From: Warburgia ugandensis
Taxonomy: Eukaryota > Streptophyta > Magnoliopsida > Canellales > Canellaceae
Reading direction: 5' to 3'
NCBI GenBank assembly: GCA_035236585.1
Contig: CP141133.1
Span: forward strand, 46,951,729-47,015,728
DNA: 64,000 nt
The notes under the pieces are model-generated. The model saw nothing but the letters and a program-made list of their open reading frames with translations. It had not been told where the DNA came from and ran no database searches. Shown here piece by piece: positions 1 through 12,290 of the stretch. Made by a program: the position numbers and the translations under genes. Positions within the stretch are counted from its first letter, which is position 1; every line of letters starts with the position of its first letter.

Positions 1-346
1 ATATATATATATAATTCCATATTTCTAATTTTTAGCTCTTTTGTCATGAGTTATACAGATTGATAAGTGAGCTATATGTGCATACAAAGAATGCATGAAT
101 CAAGACACTTTTAGAGTTGTTTATAGTAAAAGACTATAAATTTTTTATTGAAAATATATACACCTTTTATGTTAGTGCTTCACAATATTTAACAATTAAT
201 ACACAGTGAAACAGATTTTTTTTTATGATAATCAACATTGATTCATGCATTCTTTGTATGCACATATAGCTCACTTATCAATCTGTATAACTCATGACAA
301 AAGAGCTAAAAATTATAAATATGGAATTATATATATATATATATAT
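1..346. repeat. Long inverted repeat (hairpin, MITE-like)
   Basis: Bases 1-102 and 239-346 are reverse complements of each other with about one visible mismatch plus a length difference in the terminal AT run. The arms enclose a loop of about 136 bases (103-238). Each arm ends outward in an (AT)n tract. The left arm touches the window edge, so it may continue outside. The arrangement fits a foldback/MITE-type element or a locus transcribed into a long hairpin RNA. No transposase match can be made from the arms. The near identity of the arms suggests a recent origin or gene conversion. It sits just beyond the 3' end of the CACTA coding relic and may lie inside that element. Confidence 0.85.
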
Positions 347-410
347 TACAACTGACTATTATACATATTCCACATACCCCAATATATATATTATTTTCAA
401 ACCCAAGAGC

Positions 411-896
411 CTACTTCACCATTGTCCGCACATAATCCTCATTCTCACTAAGTAGTGCTTTGATTGATGGGATCGTTTTACTAATACAAGGATAATTTAT
501 TTCAATATCTCCTAGATCGTCTTCATCATAAAAGTACCTCAAGCAGGATGATAAAACAATTGACCATCTCTTATCATGTTCATCTTGCACATAAAATACT
601 TGTTTTACTTGAGATGCCAAAATAGATTGATTATTTTTACATTCGATCCTATTGAGGTCAACCAATTTCAACCCAAGGGCATCAATTTTGATGCTCTTGT
701 GTTCCACCCAATCACACTTAAACATGACCATAGTTCTGAAAGTATAATTCAAGGCCAAAATCTCTCTTATAACCTTATAATAAATATCATCCAAGACCAT
801 TGGCCTGTTATCCTTTGAACTTGAAAAGAATGTAGCACTGGTAACTAAGCTAACTCCACTATTCTGTTGCACTCTTGAGTTATCACAGTCTTTCAT
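411..896 (-). CDS. DUF4216-like C-terminal segment of CACTA transposase
   Basis: An open frame of 161 codons resembles DUF4216, the domain that commonly follows the transposase and DUF4218 in plant CACTA TNP2 proteins. Visible signatures are the MFKCDWV block near residue 60, a LVDLNR block near residue 80, and the ASQVKQVFYVQD stretch near residue 95, followed by a KWSIVL-like segment. It is the least damaged piece of the transposase gene, with no internal stop. The annotated ATG at 896 is unlikely to be the native start; the segment is probably an exon of the larger gene. Its role in transposition is unknown. Confidence 0.7.
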   Translation of the reverse strand: MKDCDNSRVQQNSGVSLVTSATFFSSSKDNRPMVLDDIYYKVIREILALNYTFRTMVMFKCDWVEHKSIKIDALGLKLVDLNRIECKNNQSILASQVKQVFYVQDEHDKRWSIVLSSCLRYFYDEDDLGDIEINYPCISKTIPSIKALLSENEDYVRTMVK

Positions 897-1299
897 GTGA
901 AAGCAATAACCATTGATCGCATATCCGACAAATTTTATTACTTATAGTTAGGTTCCATCACCATCCAGCCCAAGGTTTCTGATATACCATTGCCTGCTAC
1001 TTCTCGCTGATCTTAAATCTATGTCTATTTAGATTAAGTAGGCTTAAGTAAGATTAATATATACAGACACCTATACATACATAGAGAATGTAGTTTTTTA
1101 ACTTAAGTGTGATTTCTTTCATTTTACCTTCTTACACAGATAATTATTGAAAGTGCGACAATGCTGAAATTGCAACCACTTTTATTTCCTTGTGTAACTT
1201 GGATTCTTTGCCTTGAGTACATCCATGTGTTCACTGCATACACAAACAAATTAATAGAGGAATCAAAGAAAATATAATTAACCATCAACAATTAAATGT

Positions 1300-3771
1300 T
1301 ACATAAGTGTATGCATGATCAACTTACTCAATGTATGGTTGGACTTCATCAACATTTCACAACACATAAAGATATGCCTAGTTTCAATCTTTATAGTCAA
1401 TGGTCGATACATGACCACTCAATAGAGATTCACCAACCTTTGGATCATGAAATGCAATTGGTTGTTTCTTTCTTAGGATTCCAATGGCATCCACTCTTGC
1501 TAAGTACTCTGTGCAAAATCTACTACTTCCTTTGTAATATAACATTCATCTATACACCCCTCTGGCCGATTGTGATTATGTACATACCCTTTTAAAATTT
1601 TCATGTAGCACTTAAATGGATACATTCATTGCATAAACTGGCCTAGAGTCTAACCTCATCAATGAGGGCACTATTAAATGTGTCATAATGTCAAAGAAGG
1701 ATAGTGGGAAGATTGTCTCAAGCTCACATAAAGTTGTCACTAGTTGACCATGAATTTCTTGTAATTTTGAAACATCAACCACCTTCTTGTTCAGTAACAC
1801 TAAATGTATTACTACTAGAAGTAATTATTACATCAATGCATGGCAATAGTGGGATTTCATCCCCAGCAATTTTAGCTCTTCCATGGAGACAATGTTTTTA
1901 AAGTTTGAAGAGTAGCTGTCTGGGACTTTGAGCTCAAACAAGGTTTTACGCATTATTTTCCTCCCATCTCTATTAAGAGTATAATTTGCCTTAAGTAGGT
2001 ATGTTCCTCGACTACCCCTATCCTCGAGGTGTAACATCCTCTTCAAACCCATGTTCATAAAATCTATTGGAGCTGCAAGTCCATTCTTTATTTTTCCAGG
2101 GATATTGAGCAAGGAATTAGTCAAGCTTTCGCACACATTCTTCTCAATTTGCATGACATCAAGCACATGGCATATATGCAATGATTTCCTGTATACCAAA
2201 TGAAAGACTATTAATTTCTTCTTCCAACAATTTCTACAATTACTTTTAGTTGCACGTTTACTTGATTTCTTCTTTCCTAGACACTAATGTTTTCAACTTG
2301 CTCCAATACTTAACGTCCTATCAACATCTTTAGAGGTGCCCTTGTGTCTACACTCTTGTTAAATTCTCAATTCTTAAAATGATATGGATGGTCTATGTGT
2401 AACCATCTTTTATGCCCAAGCAATACCATTTTCCTACCATGTTTAAGTTGTACAACACATATTTGATCACTACAGATTGCACGAACATTGTATACCTTCA
2501 CAGTGCATCCAAACAAATTACCATATACAAGGAAGTCGCTTATTGTCCACAACACTATAGCTTTTAGGGTGAATGAATTTTTCCTATACGCGTTGTATGC
2601 TTCAAAGCCTACATCTCATAATGTCTCATGATCATCGATCAAGTGAGACAAGTACATGTCAAAGTCATTCCCTAGCTGCTTTAGACCTGATATCTACATA
2701 GTTAGCATCATGAACTTCCTCTTCATACATAGAGATGGTGGAAGTTTGTAATAAACTAATATCGCGGGCTAATAACTATACCTGCTACTCATAGAACCAT
2801 GAGGATTAATCTCATCTGCAAATAATGTTACTTGTAGGTTTCTAGGTTCTTCACCAAAATTAGGCCATATGAAGTCTACGAGTTTCTATGCTGGGCTATA
2901 TGTTGGATGGCATAAAAAGCTATTAGCTACTCTGTCATTGGCATCCCACACTAATTTCTTTGTTGTTTTTGTTATATGAAACATTCTTATGAACCTTGGA
3001 ATAAGGGGAAAGTACCATAGATGCTTTGTAAGAATGCCTGTAATGGTCTTAGTTGAATTCTTCTTTAACTTCCATCTTGGCTATCTATAAGTTGGGCATG
3101 TAGTTTTGTCCTTATATTCCTTCCTATAAAAGATGCAATCATTGGGACATGCATATATCTTCTCATACTTCAACCCTAGTGCATCCATGGTTTTCTTTGC
3201 CTCCCATATGGATCTCACCAATTTATTATCCTTTGGCAGTATCTTACTAACTACTTTCAAGATTTCTCTAAAACCTTGATCTAAAAATCCAAATCTTGAT
3301 TTCACATTGTAAAGTTCTATCATTGCGGACAACTTGGTATAATCTCTACACTTAGGGTACAATGTGTCATCGGCTTCCTCTAATGTAGTATGAAATTGTT
3401 CAAGGTCATCCTAGAAGTCATCATATGCATCTTGAAACATCAGTACAGCTATATTATCTCCAACACTTCCTACAGTGTCTTGATCATATGTTCCAAGCCT
3501 TGTTGAGGGCCTATGTAGAAGTTCTTCTCCATGCCAAATTCATGGGTGATAGCTTTCATCGATTCCATTGTACGCACAAGTGTTCTCTCAACACCCCTAT
3601 AGTTACTTTTTTTAAGTTTTCACATTTGTAGCATGGACAATGCATGTGATTACGATCAACACCTACCTTAAGTGTGAACTTTATGAAATTTTTTGTTCCC
3701 TCATATTCTTTCAACATTCTTTTCACAATCATCCAAGCATATTTGACCATTATCATAAGAAATTGAAGCAA
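1300..3771 (-). pseudogene. TNP2-like CACTA transposase pseudogene
   Basis: Coding relics appear in order from right to left. 3556-3771 resembles the N-terminal transposase-associated domain, with an HCPCYKC cysteine block. 3081-3362 has the TNP2 blocks YTKLSAMIELYN and KIYACPNDCIFYRKEY. 2367-3060 is the Transposase_21 catalytic region, including an FADEINPHGSMS-like motif, TISDF.VYGNL and the GHKRWL block. 1828-2199 carries the MQIEKNVCESL and SMEELKLLGMKSH motifs. 1300-1800 is DUF4218, with KVVDVSKLQEIHGQLVTTLC and, after a frame change, KGYVHNHNRPEGCI. Several stops and shifts separate the pieces. The protein would have cut element ends in the nucleus; it cannot be made intact from this copy. 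Confidence 0.82.
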
Positions 3772-4189
3772 ATTTGCATGGATACTTGTTAGTCATGAAA
3801 ATATTAGGTTAAGCATTTTACCAAATAAACATTAGATATACAAGAATTAGAAGTATTTAAAATAACTACATTTCATGGAAATTTTCAATTAGCAATGAAA
3901 AAAAATGCAAAATATGACAGACGCGTTCATGAATGAAATGAACTTTCAAAAGAAAATTTTCTAACCCAAAACCTTGTAAAAATTCTTCAAATATGCATAA
4001 GACATATAAGATAGACATAGAGATACTAACCAACACTCAAAAATCGATATTGACCCTGAATTTGTGAATGCAATTCCAATTCACAAGTAGGATTTGCTTT
4101 AGATAGGGAAACAAAAACCTGTTTTAGTTTTTGTGCATAGATAATAAACACAGAGCAAAAGGGCATGATAGAAGTCGACGAAGTAATTC

Positions 4190-5675
4190 TTAAAACAAAA
4201 GTACAATTGAAGTCATTTGCATAAAAGCAACTTTAAAAGTATGGACTTTTAAAGTCGTTTACATATAAACAACTTTAAAAGAATGGACTTTTAAAGTTAT
4301 TTTTATACAATCTACTTTAATAGTTTTAAAATTTTCACACTAAATATATATTTATTTACCTTTTGTACATACCAAATTTACATAAATACAAAATGAAACT
4401 GATTTTACAAACACAATCATATATAATTCATGTATATAAACAAACACATCAACAAGGAAATCAAATTATTTTTTGATTACATCCACTGTTACACATATAC
4501 AAATATTACATTTTATTAGATCTTATCGATACAAGATAAAAAATTTGCTCTTTTTCATCAAAATATAGCCTAGTATTTAGTTGACACCACTCCTTTTCAT
4601 CATAATTGGCCAAAAGTTGATTGTATAACCACCACTCTTCTTCAAACCCTAATTTTGGGTGAGAACCATAAATCATAATGTTCTCCCTTTCTTCGATAGT
4701 GAGGCTTGGCAAGAGTAGTTGTCATTTTCAATGAAATCATATGATTTTGCAAAATCAGGGTGATCTAATAGATTCCTAAACCCCATGATCTATAGAGAGA
4801 AAACTCACATGATCTATAAAATGAAAACAAAAAGTGTTAGTAACAAGAAAGGAATTCGTGTGATTTAAAAGAAGTTATGGTTTACTTACATTTTTTCCAT
4901 AACACAAATAGTCAAGATATAAAAATGGAAAGCAATAAGGGAAAAAGAGAGAAGCATAAGGACTAAAGAGGAAGCCATCATGCCAACTATGAGAAGAAGA
5001 GGATAGAGGAAAAAATGGTACTTTGACAGAAATTTATAAATGAACAAGGACTTTAGAAGTCATTTAGAATTGAAAGGCTTTGAAAATAATAAACTTTCGA
5101 AGTTGTTTAGCATTGAATGACTTTAAAAGTTATACAAGAATTGACTTTTAAAGTTGTTTTAGTAAAGCAACTTCAAAAGTGAGAGACTTTTAAAGTCGCT
5201 TATAATTAAACAACTTAAAAAATTATTAACTTTTGAAGTCGCTTTGTGTCAAATGATTTTCAATATCCATTCTCACACAATTTACTCATCCCACCAAATA
5301 TTTCGTCATACTTTCGAAATTGCTTAGGAAAACAACTTTAAAAGTCCGTTCTCGCTAAATACAATATTCCTGCCAAATTTATCGTGATACTTTTGAAGTT
5401 GATTCCTTAAAATGACTTCAAAAGTTATTGATTTTTAAAGTTGTTTATCTCTAAATGACTTTAAAAGTTATCAACTTTTGAAGTCATTTAATATCAAATG
5501 AATTTAAAAGTGCTTCCCATGAAAAATTCCCTCTTTATGCCAGTTTTTCAAAGTCGCTTATGCTTAAATGACTTCTTAGGTTTATATATTTAAAGTCGTT
5601 TATTTTCAACTTGACTTGTAAAATATTTATGAAGTCGGCAATCATATAAGCAACTTCTTTATGTCAACTTTAAAA
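4190..5675. repeat. CACTA subterminal repeat array
   Basis: About 30 short copies of a motif close to ACTTTTAAAGTCGYTT occur in both orientations, densest at 4200-4320 and 5040-5670. The core ACTTTTAAAGT is nearly palindromic. Many copies sit as facing pairs a few bases apart, for example near 4228-4260 and 5455-5490. In En/Spm elements, arrays like this bind the element's own accessory protein (TNPA) next to the ends. The stretch 4320-5040 has few copies and contains a 68-codon frame at 4506-4712 (minus) that I do not recognise. Confidence 0.8.
4506..4712 (-). CDS. Hypothetical short ORF inside the CACTA 5' region
   Basis: A 68-codon frame is rich in charged and aromatic residues (EEEWWLYNQ, DEKEWCQL). 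It lies between the TNP2 relic and the subterminal repeats on the same strand as the transposase, so it could be a 5' exon of the element or chance. I do not recognise a domain. Length and composition are not enough to argue that it is a gene. Confidence 0.2.
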   Translation of the reverse strand: MPSLTIEERENIMIYGSHPKLGFEEEWWLYNQLLANYDEKEWCQLNTRLYFDEKEQIFYLVSIRSNKM

Positions 5676-5680
5676 CCCTC

Positions 5681-5693
5681 GTGTGTAGTAGTG
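5681..5693 (-). repeat. CACTA terminal inverted repeat
   Basis: On the minus strand the element starts at 5693 with CACTACTACACACG and then GGGTTTTAAAG. This fits CACTA termini. It also matches the design of the ends at 34017 and 44735, which begin CACTACT and soon after carry GGTTTT. Confidence 0.75.
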
Positions 5694-6480
5694 TACTACT
5701 ATCCTAGATGTGCTTGCCTCCAAGTCTCACTACCACCCTAGGCTTGCACACCTTTGCCTATTACGATACTTGTGTGCTACTTGCCAAAACAGTAATCAAA
5801 ATCACATCTCTTGGACTTAGGGCTACTCAGAGAGTGCCTAATGAAAACATTGATGAAATTCATATCCAATAGGGCTTATAGCTACTCATATTGTGATTGC
5901 CAAAAGAATTAATGAAACCATAACCATTAGGGCTTACAACTACTCCTAAAGCCCTCTCTTAATCATAAATCAAACAACAGCCATCAAAACCACATCTCCA
6001 GGACTTACACCTACTCAAAGAGTGCTTACCAAAAGCATTGATAAGGCCATAGCCATCAAAGCTTTTAGTTGGTCACAGAGCACCTACCTAAAGCTTCAAC
6101 AAATCCACGTCCATTAGGGCTTACAGCTACTCATAGAGTGCCTGCCTAAAATGCCAGTGAAAATCCATATCCCAAGGACTGACAATGACTAATAGAGTGC
6201 TTACTAAAAACATCAATCAATAGAATCTCCAAGACTCATAGATGCTCATAGAGCACTTGCCTAAAACATTAGTCAAATAACATCTCTAGGATGTACGACC
6301 ACTTATAGAGTACCTACCTAAAACACAAATCAAATAACATATTCAAAATCAATCTCCAGGTCTTCTAGTTTCTTGTAGAGCACTTTCCTGAAACATCAGT
6401 CAAATAACATCTCTAAGACTTATGGCCACTCATAGGGTTCCTTCCCAAAATATAAATCAAATAATACCTCTAGAATCATT
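5694..6480. repeat. Degenerate tandem repeat, about 70-85 bp unit
   Basis: From about 5800 to 6480 a unit recurs roughly nine times with heavy divergence. Its most constant part reads like GACTTACAGCTACTCATAGAGTGCC, followed by a variable ACCAAAA-ATCAATCAAA tail and CATCTCCAGG. Unit length varies with small indels. No continuous frame runs through it. The array begins about 100 bases after the CACTA end. It is probably an old satellite-like array or the repetitive part of an unrecognised element. Confidence 0.7.
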
Positions 6481-7188
6481 ATACGAGGATAAAACCACTA
6501 TTTCAAAGTCATGTGAGAAATCATTCAACTATATTTATTTCCAAGGTATGAAAACCTTTCCAACCCATATCCTCAACAAGCTATAATAACATATTTTCAT
6601 GAGCTTTCAAAACATGCATCATCATTCATTAGATAATGCACTTCAAGTCCCCAAAAACATGCATTCAAAATCCACATCAAAACAACTAGTGTCCAATCAT
6701 GCACGCTTAATTCATAGCTCATGATAAATAATTATCTTATAAAAGATAATGGAACTTTCTTATGCTTTCAATCATTCAGTAATGCATCTAAAGAAATGAT
6801 TATAATGGATGGATCTTTAAACAATTATAAAAATGCATGTTGCTAATTGGACCATAGTCAAACTAGTGATAAAGTCTCATGAATGATGACAAACATGTTA
6901 TAGCTCTAGGTCATAACATGCAGAAATCTATCCTTTTTTTGTCCATAGCATTAACAAATCCTTTCTAAGTATGAATGTGAAGCATTTCATATGAGTATGA
7001 TCATTGGAAGTCATACACATAAGTAACTAAACCATTTTAACAATTAGTAATAACATTAGGTTGAAATAACCCTAGTTAATGGTATTAATAACACAATTAT
7101 TGTTCCATCTCTTGGTTATGAAGGCCTTAACATTTTTTCCTTCAACTTCTAGTCATGTGTACAAGAATGAGTTTAACATATTAAAATT
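6481..7188. other. AT-rich stretch without recognised gene
   Basis: I see no sustained coding frame, RNA gene or terminal repeat here. It is AT-rich, non-repetitive at short range, and may be decayed element sequence. Confidence 0.5.
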
Positions 7189-7406
7189 TCTCCTATCCTA
7201 AGAAGAAAATAGGGAAGCCCCTGTGCATGAAGCTCCCACCTATGCAGGGTCCCAAGAAGGGACGTGCCACAATGGCCTAAAGTAGGCACCCTTACCTTGC
7301 ATTTTTGAGAGGCTAATTCCATGCCTTGAACTTGTGACCTTAAGGTCACATGACGAAAATTTTTACCGTAGCACCAAGGCTCCCCCCCTTCTCTCCTATC
7401 TTAAGA
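7189..7406 (-). mobile_element. Au-type SINE with 15-bp target duplication
   Basis: The body (7204-7391) matches the plant Au SINE layout on the minus strand. From the right it reads GGGGAGCCTTGGTGC, then a region corresponding to the tRNA A and B boxes (around the ACCTTAAGGTCAC and CTTGAACTTGTGACC stretches on the plus strand), and it ends in GCAGGGTCCC-like and GCTCCC blocks. It is flanked by 7189-7203 and 7392-7406, which differ at one base in 15. The duplication shows insertion by target-primed reverse transcription. Internal RNA polymerase III promoter boxes are degraded, so the copy is probably silent. Confidence 0.88.
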
Positions 7407-9776
7407 CCAATCATTAAATCATTCTTAAAATATTAGTTTACAAGTATGACTTCTTCTAGCAAGTCGATTAGGTCTCCCAGTAATTCATAACCCCTAAGTT
7501 GCACTACAATTTTTATTTTGTTGCTAGTGTGCTCATTACCATTCCGTAATAATTGGGCATTCCAAATGTGGTAGTATCAAATTTTCAAGTTTTTATGTGT
7601 CAATAGCATGTGTAAGGTCAAACCATGTTCTACCAATTGATATGTGTCTAGAAATAGTTTAAATTCAATTTCTTGATCTAAATCTTCAATTTTTATGGAA
7701 ACTTAGAAAATTCTTCAACCAAGCCTTGATCTAGATATTGTAATATCTACTAAATGTAAGTGTGTTTTTCAACCAAGGTGGGCAGTCCTATTACTCATTT
7801 GTCCCAATGTTATAATTTGGTAAAACCAAGTATTTGTCCAGTTCATTTCATGTCTTTAGCTAGTCTAAAAGTAAATCATTTTTCTAAATATTTCAACATC
7901 ATCTAAATGTATATATAATAAGTTCTAGTCAAAGAGTGTAGTACCTGTACTTTTGTTTGGATGTTATAGCTAGGGCACTATTAATATTTTTAATTTAAAT
8001 TAGTATTTCCCTTTCCAATTTGGTAAACTAAAATGTGTCACAAGATAACTACATAGTTTTTTGCATGCTTCCATAATTTTAATAATTAATGATGGTACAT
8101 GTAAATCATCATTTGAATTAATTCATTCTTGTCAAAACATACCAATATTTAGCTTTCCAAGGTAGCAATCTTAACCCACCCACCTCCTGTGATGCGTATC
8201 ATAAGTTCATGTTTGTACCTTCTTTGGATTTTATTGTAGACACACTTACAAGTCAATCTGGCCATGCCTTAATTTATATAACATATAGAAATTCTATTTT
8301 TAATACACATGTATACATTTAGATTTTTAAATCTAATTATGAGCTAATGGTCCTAATAATCAAATCATTAGATACGTAGAATTCCACCTTTAATACATCC
8401 TTAGATCTCTCAATGTCATCCATTTAGTCTATTGGTCTCTATTCTCAACCATGGATCATTGATCAAAATTCCATTGAGCCTTGAGTCATATAATATGTCC
8501 CATTGATTAGATTGGGTTATCTTCATCTTTTATCAGAGCTAGTTTTCCCAATCACTAAATAATGGGAAGTTCTATTCTGATCACTATGTAGCAATTGGAT
8601 GATGGTCTAATCTAGTGTTTAAAGTCTTGATCCAATGATGACAGAATCTAATCTAGTGTGTTAGAATCTAACCTAAAAATTAGAGGATGATTGTAGTGTT
8701 TCCCTTCCTTGACACTAATCATTTTACTATTTAAGAGTGAGATCAACTAAAATTTAGGGTCGATCATGATTGTCCTTCTTCAATCTTACTATTCATAGTC
8801 AATCGAGGAAGTTCATAGTTGATCAAGGCTTAGACATTCCTTGATTGATATGAACTTGCTTAGATTTATGTGTGTTAGGTTGATCTTTGCTCAAATTTAC
8901 TATTTTTACAAAATTTTGGTAGTGACTAATTGGATAGGCAAGAGTAGTTGATTGGCCTCGAGTCTAATTAAGGGTCCCGACTAAATTTAAACTAATTTGA
9001 GTCATTATTCATGTTTTCTTTGGCATGGCTTAAACAATTAATGGTTGGATCATCACCAAGACCTAAATCTACTCATTTTGAACATAGATCTTGTAATACA
9101 TGTAATTGAATAATTATGGCAAATAAATCCATACATTTGAAAAAAATAGGGTAAGTGTAATACATGTAATTTGATAATTATGGTAAACAAATCCACACAT
9201 TTAAAAAACATACGCTAGATGTTTTTTTATTGATTAAGGGTATACTTTATAGGTAAAAAATAAAGAATAGATTGATGTATTCAGAAATGAAGCTGGATAA
9301 ATACTCAAAGTTGATTTTTAGATTAATTGGAAAATTTTCAAACTGAATTTCTAAGGAAAAAGAGTAACTTAAAAAATTTCATTAATTAACATTAAATTGA
9401 TTTCTAAAGAAAAACTATAATTTAAAATGTAAACTAAATTTAAATTTGGAAAATTAGATAGGTCACTAGTAAGTGGAAGTTCAAATCTAAACCCCACCAA
9501 AATTAAGTGAGAAAACTCTAACAAATTAACTATAAATGAAAAGTTTTACTTTAGTACTAGCTAGGTATAGTTGTAAACAATTACCTCAGCCGGGGTATAA
9601 TTGTTAAATATGAGGATAATAGGGGGTTTTCATTGGAAACCATGAATTGAGGAACATCCAAATTAGTGGTTGGATGGGGGAGATCTAGCAAGCCATGTGG
9701 TAAAACCTCCCCATGGTAGCTATTTGGTCTCACGTGACACCTACCCTACCCCACTTTCAAAACATTCCTAAGTATA
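7407..9776. other. Unassigned AT-rich DNA, probably decayed LTR or element sequence
   Basis: No coding frame longer than background and no RNA gene is visible. The composition and the phrase-like blocks near 8400-9000 and 9560-9776 resemble the long LTRs elsewhere in the window. The segment borders the solo LTR at 9777, so part of it is likely the older element into which that LTR inserted. I could not find its ends. Confidence 0.4.
9092..9216 (+). repeat. 64-bp tandem duplication
   Basis: The block beginning TGTAATACATGTAATT at 9092 is repeated at 9156 with about six differences. No frame is maintained. It is a local duplication in non-coding DNA. Confidence 0.75.
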
Positions 9777-10748
9777 TGTGACGACCCAGGTTTTCTCATG
9801 CATTTTTAAATGCAATATCTAATTCCTAAGGCAGGATGCATCCCTATTGGAAAAACCATTTTATAAAAACCATGCAATGCAGCAAAAAACCTTTAATTTT
9901 AAACTCATTTTGAAAACCTCGAGTGTCATTTGCTTTCACAACCACCAAAGTAGTTTTTGAAAAACTTCAGAAATCATAAATATTTTTCCCCGGGTCTATC
10001 CAGTCACAGCACACAGTCCAACTGTAAATGAATACAAATACATGTCCAAAGGGTAGAGAGTTTACTCACATGTGTAGTTGTCTCCTTTGTTTATTCTCTT
10101 GCTCGTAGCACTAATATCTCCTGAGGCGTCTTCTATTTGTAAGCGGAACTATCCTAAAAAATGTTAAGGATAGGGTGAGTATATATTATACTCAGTAGGA
10201 GTCTATCACTACTAGTTTTGCAATGCATGCTATGTTTAAAATCATATGCTCTTAAAAACATGTGCATATTCAAACAATCATGTTCAATATCGATATTAAA
10301 AGCCTCTGTCAAACCAGAATATTGATGACTTAAAGAATAGCATAATCCAAGTCGAAAGTATCATATATCATAAACATAATGATATGCATAAGATGCTCCA
10401 TTGAATCCAACTCATGGATAGCTGGTATGGTCGACCAACCTCATGTCATGCCATAAGCAATGCAAGTAAATCATCAAACCATAGGGTCCAACTATGCCCA
10501 TGACCTCACTGTCATGTGGTCCCCGGGTACCTGAGGACACTCGGTCATAGCCTCAACGGGGCATATGACACGTATTCGTCATAAATCATGCAATTTATGA
10601 AATCGGTTGCAAAACATGCAGGCAATGCATGAAATCTGCTCATGCTAGTATCGCATTTCAAAGTCATAACCCTACCTAGAAGCCTGCCAGCCTAGAAGCC
10701 TAACAGTCTAGAAGCATGCCAGCCTAGAAGCCTGTCAGCTCTTTCTGG

Positions 10749-10777
10749 CCCGCCCTCATCAGCCCGCCCTCATCGGC
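10749..10777 (-). repeat. Two-copy 14-15 bp repeat inside the solo LTR
   Basis: The minus-strand unit GATGAGGGCGGGC occurs twice here. The 5' LTR at 37363-37420 has four copies and the 3' LTR at 43625-43638 has one, so the unit varies in number within the family. Confidence 0.75.
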
Positions 10778-12263
10778 CAAGGCTACACTTATCATGCAAA
10801 CAAGCAAAAACCTCTTTTTCAAAACCTGTCCTTTTTGGGTCCCTCACAACTGCCTGGCCCTCACAACTTCCTACCCAGCGTCTTTTGGGCACTCTAGCGT
10901 CTTTTGGTAACCCTCAAGGACATGCAATTTTTCAAGAACTCAATGCTCACAAATCATGCAATGTATGCAATTGTTTGCAAAACATGTCTATGTATAATGT
11001 ATGTGCAATTATTTGCAAAACATATCTATGAATAATGCATTTATCATATATTTATACTTAAAACATGCATTCTCAAAACAATCATGGCTCTTTTAAAAAG
11101 TTTAGTAGCGATAGAGCACCTACCTCAAAGTCTCCTGGAGTTGCGTCCTTTATCACTTCAACCCATCCCTGGGTCTCATTTATAAACTCTTGGGTATGAA
11201 TGGATACAAGGAGTCCTTATTAATTACAATCCATTTAGTCATTAGATCGCTAGATCTGCCTATTAGGTCCATGGTCCTTGCTTAATTCATTCGTCAGGCT
11301 AGATCCTATGGTGTGGATCTACTTTTAAATAGTTAGACTCTGTAATTTATCCTCTAATCCTAACTTTAAAGTCTCAGTAGGTCCGCATGCCCTAGCTCCC
11401 AGGATACCCGTGTATCCTGGTTGAACCACGACCGCCTTACGTGCGTGCGTGCCCAAAGGTCGTGCTAGGGACGGCGTTTTGCACGCACATATGCATGCTC
11501 AAGTGATGCGCTATGACGCGCATCATCGCGGGGACACACCTTGTAGCATGGCGCGTCTCAGCTCCCAGGGCACCCCGTGCACCCTGGTCGAGCCAGGACC
11601 CGTGCCCCATGTTGCGCACACACCTGAAGGCCGCACCTGGGATAGTGTACGAACTGTTGTACGCCTGGAGCCCATCTCAAGGACCCTGTCCTAGGTGCAC
11701 ATGGAGCAAGGCATCCCTGGGACGCCTGGCTCGTGCAAGGTTGTCTGTCTGAGCCGTTTTGGGACATTTTTTGGCCAGGAAATTCGGCTGGAAAATGTCT
11801 GAGAATGCTAGATCCAGCCTGGATCTAGCCTGAAAGGGGAAGAACCAAGAGAGAGAGAGAGAGAAGAACAGGCTTATTTGGGCAGCTTGGGGACGCCCAT
11901 TGCTGGTAGTGGAACCCCATTTCCGTCTGAGACCCTATCTCGTCGGATTTCTATGTTTGTCCGAACCCACGAAGGGGAAAACCCCAATGTCAGACCGGAA
12001 CAAGAGGAGAGAGGTGAATGGAAGAATGGCTGGCCCAACTAAGGCCTGGCCATTGCCGAAAATTGCAGGACTGGGTTTCTGTTTCTAGCCAGAAACCCCA
12101 GCCCCAATGACTGGAAACCACGTTTTTGGAGAGGGGGAGATGGGGTTTTTATAGAGGGGAGAAGGCGGTGCCCCTCAATGGCGGTGCCTCCATTTCCCCT
12201 GGTGTATTCTAGAGAAATCAAGAAAAACGGGTTTCTGGGTGGGTCTAGAGGTTGAAAACGACA

Positions 12264-12290
12264 GGGGGTGCCGTTATCAAAACGGCCCCC
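12264..12290. promoter_or_regulatory. Palindrome-like LTR motif
   Basis: GGGGGTGCCGTT, ATCA and AACGGCCCCC form an imperfect inverted repeat of about 27 bases. Related motifs occur at 18029-18056, 35833-35858, 42035-42060 and 47505-47530, each in an LTR-like block near the start of the LTR. The position is consistent with a promoter-proximal element, but that role is inferred. Confidence 0.55.

Larger units (their letters stand above)
411..5693 (-). mobile_element. CACTA (En/Spm) DNA transposon, 5' portion, minus strand
   Basis: This is the transposase-bearing part of a CACTA superfamily element. Reading leftward from 5693 there is a terminal inverted repeat beginning CACTACTACAC, then about 1.5 kb of short subterminal repeats, then TNP2-type transposase relics in the expected domain order down to 411. 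The other terminal repeat is not visible in the first 411 bases, so the element either runs off the left edge or has lost that end. The coding part has stops and frame shifts, so it is non-autonomous now. The three bases after the end are TAC, a possible 3-bp target duplication that cannot be confirmed without the other end. Confidence 0.8.

Noticed and set aside
576-818. Plus-strand 80-codon frame
   Set aside because: It is antisense to the DUF4216-like segment at 411-896.
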